64,000 nucleotides of DNA, from contig JABMCL010002319.1 in assembly GCA_018857735.1 (NCBI GenBank), forward strand, positions 683,501-747,500, given 5' to 3'. Position numbers and translations under genes: made by a program. Source of the DNA: Alviniconcha marisindica (Eukaryota > Mollusca > Gastropoda > Provannidae). Positions 58,712 to 64,000 of the stretch are shown piece by piece (position 1 is the first letter of the stretch; every line of letters starts with the position of its first letter). Under the pieces are notes generated by a model. That model had not been told where the DNA came from. It was given only the letters and a program-made list of their open reading frames with translations, and ran no database searches.

Positions 58712-60388
58712 ACTGTCCTTCAGAAAAATTACACCCTGCTTATGAAAATGACACTGTAACTCGTAACTGTAAGGAAACCACTTGACCTCTTTTTTTTTTA
58801 GGCAGTATAATTTACTATAAAGTTTTCTATACTAGATATTAGAAGACTAAGATGCTAAAATGATTAACAATATGTTTCAAATTTCATTTAATTCAGACAG
58901 ACTTCAAAATGATTTTCCACCAGTTCATTCTTAAGTCTACCTCACTGTGGCAAATCAGTTTACTTTTATCATAAAATAATTTATAAAAATTCATAAACTT
59001 CTAAATCTAACAGATAGTCTGCTGAAGTAGTTCAACTCTTCTTCCGTACAGTGTCCAACTTTCAACACTCTGAAAGCTGCACTTTTCATGCATGCTGGGT
59101 TACTTTACTGTTTCCATATTCCACCAAACTCTAACATGGACTACAGGATCTTAAACGTGTGTATGTGATCTTTTTGCATGCCTATACACACAAGGTTTAT
59201 ATAGTTTATCATCTCAACTGAAGAACTCTCCATGTCTTTGTGGAATAAGACTTGCATGCGTACGTCCTCAACAACATAAAAGACTTCTTCTTCCAGTAAT
59301 ATCCAGGGTCAATGTCTGATTATTATTGATATTTATGCAATATGGTGTACGAGAATCTGAATCTGAGCAATGCATTATATTTGTAATCATAACGCTATCA
59401 CTAGTATCAGTAATTCATGCCGAGTAGTACATTGAACAATATTTATACTGGTACAGATCTCTGTGGAAATCATTTCAGTATTTTTACATCACACGCCATT
59501 ATGAAAGCACTTTCCCTATCCCGCACTGTCTCACTGTGACCAAGTAGCATTTTTCTGGTAAAATCCAAGGAGATGGTCAGAAATTCCTGGATCGCTTTAA
59601 AAGTTATTTTGGGTCACAAATATCATCACAATCATTAAATGAGATCCATATCTGCCGATTACAGCAAAAATCTGCAACAAACAGCGAGTTTTTTCATATA
59701 TTTTTGTCTTTGATTGTCAGTTTGAGTCGGCGCATGTTGCCTTTTGACATTTGACCTAGTTTCCCAGTAACAACATGAACGCTTCCTTAGTGCCGATTTT
59801 GGCAAGACAATCGCACTCACGACTCAACATTCTCAGACTGCAATTTATTCTGTACATTTTCCGTGGTTTTTAATTGCCGTAGCTTGTTTAACGAGGCCGC
59901 TTACACTAGCAGCACTTCATCGGCTTCATTCGCCATTTGCAATCCGTGACGCCAACTCGAAACAATCAAAGACAAAAATATATGGAAAAAATCACCTTTT
60001 GTTGCGGATTTCAGCTGTAATCGGTAGACATGGAACTCATTTAATGATTGTGATGATATTTGTGACACAAAATAACTTTTAAAACGGTCCTGGAATTTCC
60101 GACCGTCTCCTTGGATTTTACCTTTGTCTTGCTATAATACACTGGACTGAATTATCCTAACAGTAACAGCAATACCGTCCATGCAAAACCCTTCTATTCA
60201 AAGAACATTCTTGAACACTTTCCGAAGCCGTCGACTCTGCGCAGTTCGTCTCTCCAAATTACACAAAGATGCCAAGTTGTGTATTCTACTGGCAAAAATA
60301 CACGTATTAAAAGTATTTAAAAGCCTATCGAGAATTTCTATAATTACCTCCTACTCATCATGGGTGAAGATCCTCCACGTCGAGGCAT
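49793..60388 (-). CDS. CHCHD2: CHCHD2/CHCHD10, twin CX9C mitochondrial protein
   Basis: Four coding exons on the minus strand: 60388-60348, 55884-55737, 54890-54665, 49806-49793. They join in phase to 142 aa (human CHCHD10 142, CHCHD2 151). Exon 1 gives [13 protein letters not shown], the expected basic targeting start. Exon 2 holds [20 protein letters not shown], almost identical to the human proteins. Exon 3 has GSAITGG, a poly-Gly and poly-Gln stretch, then two CX9C motifs (Cys 104/114 and 124/134) that form the disulphide-linked helical hairpin. The protein works in the mitochondrial intermembrane space (cristae, respiratory chain) and, for CHCHD2, in nuclear stress response. Invertebrates usually have one gene for both paralogues. 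The tiny last exon (GYGP-stop) rests on a strong CCCCCCCTGCAG acceptor and phase only; other ends are possible. Confidence 0.9.
51380..54665 (-). repeat. 39-bp array carrying the CHCHD2 exon 3 donor
   Basis: The core 52,270-53,640 has about 35 copies of a 39-bp unit (plus strand CTGCCATCAGCCCTGTAAAG CTGCAGCCAACTCACCATA). Decayed copies extend to 51,380 on one side and 54,220-54,660 on the other. On the gene strand each unit reads GCAGTATG|GTGAGTTG, identical over 16 nt to the real exon 3 donor (54,657-54,672). The array fills most of intron 3 and merges into the exon edge. Long plus- and minus-strand frames across it (up to 232 aa) are artefacts. Confidence 0.95.
51954..52086 (-). other. Open frame behind a splice acceptor, possible alternative last exon
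   Basis: After TTTATTTTTAG| (acceptor at 52,087) the minus strand has a 43-codon open frame ending in TGA at 51,954 ([16 protein letters not shown].. to KELATS). Its phase does not match CHCHD2 exon 3. In the matching phase a 26-residue tail, GSNPPKTSF.., would follow. I recognise neither. It may be chance. Confidence 0.2.
56023..56847 (+). mobile_element. Kolobok-like non-autonomous DNA transposon
   Basis: Inverted ends AGTAAAAGTCCAAGG (56,027 onward) and CCTTGGACTTGTCCT (to 56,843) are flanked by TTAA on both sides (56,023-56,026 and 56,844-56,847). Inside are sub-terminal inverted segments TCTGGGGAGTCA / TGACTCCCCAGA and a THAP-domain remnant. TTAA duplication plus a THAP zinc finger is the combination known for Kolobok transposons. 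CHCHD2 intron 1. Confidence 0.72.
56307..56592 (+). pseudogene. THAP zinc-finger remnant of a transposase
   Basis: ATGCCGGCCTACTGTGTTGC reads MPAYCVAVN then stops. After a frameshift the frame continues [42 protein letters not shown], ending in GFASKL. The first Cys, the conserved Trp and the C-x2-H pair of the THAP C2CH finger are visible, as is the DF typical of the fold. The catalytic region is missing and the frame is broken, so this is a dead gene fragment. Confidence 0.75.
57576..58609. mobile_element. hAT-like element, CAGGGGTCGC ends
   Basis: CAGGGGTCGCGC at 57,582 and GTGCGACCCCTG ending at 58,603 are inverted, bordered by CATAAA on each side (57,576-57,581 and 58,604-58,609). CAGGGGT.. 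ends are typical of hAT transposons, which normally make 8-bp duplications; only 6 bp match here, so the superfamily is tentative. The interior (1.0 kb) has no transposase but holds a 61-codon ORF at 58,151-58,336. Confidence 0.65.
58151..58336 (+). CDS. Small ORF inside the hAT-like element, unknown
   Basis: A 61-codon ATG-initiated frame ([20 protein letters not shown] ..) with a mixed, non-repetitive composition. I do not recognise it. It could be a fragment of a captured host exon, a transposase leftover or chance. No splice donor was identified with confidence. Confidence 0.2.
   Translation: MSGQSDTGTNLLPDLYRFIRIQFQINHFLFSEKYANFIHRQGATDYKAHEEDFRKSFTVTF
58661..58708. repeat. (GT)n microsatellite
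   Basis: About 48 bp of GT in CHCHD2 intron 1, 60 bp from the hAT-like element. Confidence 0.97.
59557..60122. mobile_element. Mutator-like fold-back MITE, second copy
   Basis: GGTAAAATCCAAGGAGATGG at 59,557 and the inverted CCGTCTCCTTGGATTTTACC ending at 60,122. The interior matches 35,045-35,613 throughout. A clear 9-bp target duplication is not visible here (flanks TTTTTCT and TTTGTCT share 6 of 7). It sits 226 bp inside CHCHD2 intron 1. Confidence 0.85.
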
Positions 60389-60700
60389 TTTGAGATTTTG
60401 TTGTTCGAAGCGAAACAGCCTATTTCACCTGTGCAACTGACGAAAGACACTTCGACCTTGCACTTCTGGAACTTCCGTTGCAAAACCTTACCTGCGCAGA
60501 TTTGTTCATACTGTTTTCTCATTGGTCAAAATACTCGGTCATTGCGTATCTCGCACAACGTGGTGCTTTGTTATTATTAGGTACATCATGTGTGCTTTGT
60601 TGCAGCAGACAGCATGATGCAATCAGTAGTTTAAAAAAGTTCTGGTCCCGGAGCTTTCTGTATAGCCGTGAAATTTGGCTCTGCGTGCGCACGCGCGGTG
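60389..60700 (-). promoter_or_regulatory. CHCHD2: CHCHD2 promoter with NRF-1 and CCAAT motifs
   Basis: TGCGCACGCGCG at 60,686-60,697 is an exact match to the NRF-1 consensus YGCGCAYGCGCR, about 300 bp upstream of the ATG. An inverted (plus-strand) ATTGG at about 60,521-60,525 gives CCAAT on the gene strand, and a half-site CTGCGCAGA lies near 60,493. No TATA box. NRF-1 controls nuclear genes for mitochondrial proteins in animals, so the fit with CHCHD2 is sensible. Confidence 0.6.
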
Positions 60701-61000
60701 ATATGTGTATGATATGTGTAGGGGTGTGTCATTCAGTACAGACCGTGAAAACTCGTGTTGAAGAAATTTATGGCCGTGTGTGGGGGGGTGCGCCGGTGGG
60801 TCTCAGTGTGTCGATGGTTTGGTTGATTTAGTGTCAAGTTGCCATTTCTTCTTTTATTTGTTTGTTGCACTTACGCTGAGTTGTTTTCGGAGAGGTGTAC
60901 ATGATCAATATCGGGGAGGCTGAGGCGGTCAGGGGAAACAACTGATACTGACCGTCCTAAGGCTATAATGTCAACACCAGAATAATTCCGCCTTGTGAGC
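60701..61000. other. Upstream flank of CHCHD2, nothing recognised
   Basis: GT-rich and G-rich sequence without a coding exon or repeat that I can name. Confidence 0.4.
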
Positions 61001-61335
61001 CGGTTTGGCCTAGCGGTAAGGCGTTAGGCTGGTAAGCGGAAGGACCTCGGTTCGATACCGCTTCGGCTCTCCTTTCTCTTCAAAAAGATTGTGGTTTGTG
61101 GACACTGTCCTGTGACTTTGTCCATCACTTCCTACTGAAACATTAAAATGGCTCTCATCGCTGCCCATCTAGTTAATGCAGGAATCATTCTGGTGGCGAC
61201 AATGAGTAGCGATAGGTATATACTGAATCTCCCTCTCCCCCCCCCCCCCCCCCCCACCTCCATAACCCCTTCTCCCCGTCCCTAATAAGCCGTACGGTTT
61301 CTGTGGACGTTAAGCACCATGTTTACTACTGATTC
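61001..61335 (+). mobile_element. Full-length tRNA-headed SINE
   Basis: Head 61,001-61,073 looks like a tRNA: A box TGGCCTAGCGG, B box GGTTCGATACC and a good acceptor stem (GAGCCGG with TCGGCTC), but anticodon and T stems are imperfect. A body follows (TTTGTCCATCACTTCCTACT .. GCATCATTCTGGTGGCGACA-like), then a C run (61,233-61,254), CCCTAATAAGCCGTACGG and TTTCTGTGGACGTTAAGCACCA. The body and tail recur inverted at 63,704-64,000, showing that this is a mobile family and not a tRNA gene. Confidence 0.82.
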
Positions 61336-61830
61336 CGCCTCAAACGGGCAGCGGAACGGAGCTATAATGTTAAGATCATTAATTGTGTGGGGCAAAACTG
61401 AGTATCACTACCAGCCCTGGGGCAATGCACTGAGAGGGATGTCTTCCGGCACTTCCCGTGACCTCAGTGTGGTCAGACTGATGAGCCGCGGACTACGCGG
61501 CACGGGCCACAACCGACTCAGTCAATGCCCACACTGATGCTCAAGAAAATCACAAGCTGGCACCAGCACCAATCTGCAACTGACTGCGGTCTTGAAGACT
61601 AGACGGCCGAACATATACTGCAGAGATGCCCACTTCTGCATACAGCAAGAACGTGACAAATGTGTGGCCAACGGCAGTCCGCACAGAGTTACACACCCGC
61701 ACTGAAACTCTACGGCAGCAAGGACTCCGCCGGGAACCTGGAGAAGACAGCCACATTCACTAAGTCTTGCAGACTCAGTGGACTCTCAGTGTAGTAGCGA
61801 TCGAGAAGAAGAAGAAGAAGAAGACTAGCA
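61336..61830 (+). mobile_element. 3' end of a degenerate non-LTR retrotransposon
   Basis: Broken frames give RGTGHNRLSQCPH (about 61,500) and, after shifts, EHILQRCPLLHTART and KLYGSKDSAGNLEKTATF then a stop, ending in a (GAA)n tail at 61,806-61,825. A TGHNRL.., Cys/His-rich and EH.L..CP arrangement is what I know from the C-terminal tail of LINE reverse transcriptases. There are several stops and frameshifts, so it is dead. The clade is not assigned. Confidence 0.62.
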
Positions 61831-62140
61831 GAAGGCGTCCATAACTGGCCGCCACAGCTGAGTTTCGACTGAAGAGAAAGGAGAGCCAGAGCGGAGTATC
61901 TCGGCGAACTGACTGCCGGCCAACTTGGCTACTGCCGGGATTGGCCAAACCAGCTCAGCATTTTTCTTCTTCTTAAAATTAATGTTCTAGTCTATCACCA
62001 GAATCGCCTGAACAGGATGACCGGCGGCGGATGATTAAGGGAAGAAGAAGAAGAAGAACTGATGTTGCTTTACGTCCACAGAGACCTACGGACTGTTAGG
62101 GGCGTCCACCTCAGTAGTCGAACTTTCACACAGCTCCAGC
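61831..62140. mobile_element. Further retroelement tails
   Basis: A second (GAA)n tail at 62,042-62,060 follows TGACCGGCGGCGGATGATTA. An antisense SINE tail TTTACGTCCACAGAGACCTA starts near 62,071. These are nested fragments. Confidence 0.5.
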
Positions 62141-62232
62141 ATGACTATGACTGAGCTCCGATGGTTCGCGACTCATTTTCATTCTTCCATTTACGGCAAG
62201 CTGGTTGCACCTTCAACGGACTAGAGCTGAAG

Positions 62233-62266
62233 AAGAGCCCCCCCCCCCCCCCCCCCCCACCCCCCC

Positions 62267-62303
<37 letters not shown>

Positions 62304-62363
62304 ACACGCACACACTGACACGCACACACTGACACGCACGCACTGACACGCACACACACACAG

Positions 62364-62446
<83 letters not shown>

Positions 62447-62510
62447 CTGACGCACGCACGCCGCACGCATGCACACGCACGCACACACTCCCCCCCCACC
62501 CCCAGAAAAA
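62233..62510. repeat. Poly-C, (CA)n and (GCAC)n compound tract
   Basis: A C run at 62,239-62,259, CA repeats with TGACACGCACACA interruptions, then (GCAC)n to about 62,445. The 208-aa minus-strand frame over it is a repeat artefact (Cys-Val repeats). Confidence 0.97.
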
Positions 62511-62639
62511 TGCAAGCATTATTGAAGCAATTACGAATACAATACTACGAAGAATGCTTGAAACTGAGATCACTTTTGTCCCTTCCAGTTCCACTATCAA
62601 ATGGAAAACGCACACACTCAAACAATATATAAGCTGCAA

Positions 62640-62840
62640 ACCAAAGAAAAAATTCTCCTTCTTCTTCTTCTTCAGGTTATGCTTAATGTCCTCGGCCGAT
62701 GTCGGTTGACATATTAGGGACAAGCTGAGACCAATACGTGAGCATGGTTCAATATATAGCTTTACGTCCACGGAAACCAGGACGGACAGCCCAGGACGGC
62801 CACCTCAACTCTCACACGGCTCCTGAACTATGAAAAAAAT
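62640..62840 (-). mobile_element. Antisense SINE tail fragments
   Basis: TTAATGTCCTCGGCCGATGT then CGGTTGACATATTAGGGACA (about 62,682-62,718) is the reverse complement of the variant tail at 3,022-3,056. TTTACGTCCACGGAAACC follows at 62,761. Confidence 0.7.
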
Positions 62841-63703
62841 TCTCCTCATGTGTATTTGTATTAATCATTTCACTGATTTATATTAAAAAAAAGGGGGGGG
62901 GGGGGGGGGTAAAGAAAAAAGTGATACATAGCTCACAGCAAGATAGTGAAGGCCTTGTTCACAAAATTATTAGGCTGTAGTAAGTTGCAAACATTGCAAA
63001 AGTCATTTTTAAGTCTAAGACAAATTTCTGTCCTTCACAAAATTATTAGGCTGTGGTAAAAGTTGCAAACATTGCCAAGTCATTTTAAGACACGTTCGTG
63101 TCCTTCACGAAATCAAGTTATTAGGCTGTAGTACAAAGTTACAAACACTGCGGCAAAGTCAGTTTAAGACAAATTCCTGTGCACATTTTAATGTCACTGG
63201 CGAATCAGTAAATATCCTTGTATCCTTGTAAAGTCAACCCCACGAATCCTAGTTTCATAGATCCATATACTCTGTTTACATACCTAGTTTGCTTTGAACG
63301 ACCGATGAGAAAAAAATCGAATGTACACTACCACCACTCCAACTCCACTGAAGTAGACTCGGCGGTCAAACGTCTTGAAATTTAGTTTTCCGGCAAAATG
63401 ACCTTTCTGGACCAATCTCAAACGTACTTGTCACACGCTTTCCGCAAGTGTCTGTCTTTTGAAACTCTGAGAAGCTTCACTGTTCGTCCGTTGACCTCTT
63501 TGCCCGTGTCGTTAAAAAAGCACTCGAGCAGCTATCACTAGTAATGTGTAGTCTATTTTCAGTATCGCGCTTCCCCGAACGCCCCAAGGTATCAACATCC
63601 GGCTTAGAGCGAAGGGGAACAACTGTAAAATCTTTGAAAGGGGTACGGTCTTCATGGCTTTATTTCGGCGGAAACGCTGGGTGCGGCCTAATTTTTGCAA
63701 GCA
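62841..63703. other. Intergenic, short repeats only
   Basis: A G run at 62,894-62,908 and a three-copy, about 60-bp duplication (CACAAAATTATTAGGCTGT.. near 62,959, 63,036 and 63,115). No gene recognised. Confidence 0.5.
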
Positions 63704-64000
63704 AAGTAAGTAAGTAAGTAAACATGGTGCTTAACGGTCCACAGAAAACATAATGCTTATTAGGGACGGGGAGAAGGGGGGGGGGGGGGGGAGGTGGTAT
63801 ATGGTGTTAACGTCCACAGAAACCGTACGGCTTATTAGGGGGAGAAGGGGGGGAAGGGAGTATGGAGGTGGGGGGAGAGGGAGATTATATACCTATCGCT
63901 ACACTGTCACCACCAGAATGACTTCTGCATTAAGATGGGCAGCGATGAGAGCCACTGATTTTAATGTTTCAGTAGGAAGTGATGGACAAAATCACAAGAC
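63704..64000 (-). mobile_element. SINE copy, minus strand, cut by window edge
   Basis: Starts with the tail repeat (AAGT)n, GGTGCTTAACGGTCCACAGA and TGCTTATTAGGGACGGGG. A second tail, GTTAACGTCCACAGAAACCG, and a G-rich tract follow. Then comes the body in reverse (CACCAGAATGACTTCTGCAT .. GATGGACAAAATCACAAGAC). It matches 61,110-61,325 and should continue into a tRNA head beyond the window. Confidence 0.85.

Noticed and set aside
59557..60122. Long hairpin as a microRNA or structured RNA gene
   Set aside because: The same sequence occurs at 35,045-35,613 with target-site duplication, so the fold-back is a transposon property.
61001..61073. Functional tRNA gene
   Set aside because: A and B boxes and acceptor stem are good, but anticodon and T stems do not pair properly, and the adjoining body recurs inverted at 63,880-64,000, so it is the head of a SINE.
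62145..62771. 208-aa Cys-Val repeat protein
   Set aside because: Antisense of the (CA)n/(GCAC)n tract.

Overview
This is a window of animal (metazoan) nuclear DNA carrying three intron-rich protein genes. The introns are GT-AG, long and full of repeats. SINE-type repeats with poly-C tracts and (TTAC)n tails, and the protein sequences themselves, suggest a lophotrochozoan, most likely a gastropod mollusc. The taxon is inference; the gene identities are much firmer.

Layout. 1-3,900: intergenic, with a 45-bp minisatellite (1,375-2,190) and SINE debris (2,720-3,490). 3,918-27,586 (+): SMG6 (EST1A), the PIN-domain endonuclease of nonsense-mediated mRNA decay, 21 coding exons, about 1,855 aa. Intron 19 holds a decayed piggyBac-like element. 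27,587-34,280: SMG6 3'UTR, then intergenic DNA with no gene that I recognise. 34,285-47,788 (+): KIF22 (chromokinesin Kid), 16 coding exons, about 717 aa. 60,388-49,793 (-): CHCHD2/CHCHD10 (MNRR1-type twin CX9C mitochondrial protein), four coding exons, 142 aa, convergent with KIF22. Its first intron carries Kolobok-like, hAT-like and Mutator-like non-autonomous DNA transposons. 60,700-64,000: SINE and non-LTR retrotransposon fragments with long C- and CA-rich tracts.

The most striking observation is not a gene. In all three genes, tandem arrays in introns start at exon-intron junctions and copy the splice site itself, often with 5-30 nt of adjoining exon. I count eleven clear cases (SMG6 exons 3, 5, 10, 15 and both sides of 17; KIF22 exons 5, 9, 12 and 14; CHCHD2 exon 3) and a few weaker ones. 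The units differ (25 to about 115 bp) and are unrelated to one another, so this looks like a recurrent process rather than one repeat family. Each array lays down rows of decoy donors or acceptors beside the real one.

The three genes do not form a pathway. SMG6 acts in cytoplasmic mRNA decay, KIF22 on mitotic chromosomes and CHCHD2 in mitochondria. All exon boundaries were derived by eye from reading-frame continuity, GT-AG signals and remembered family sequence; no alignment or transcript data were available.
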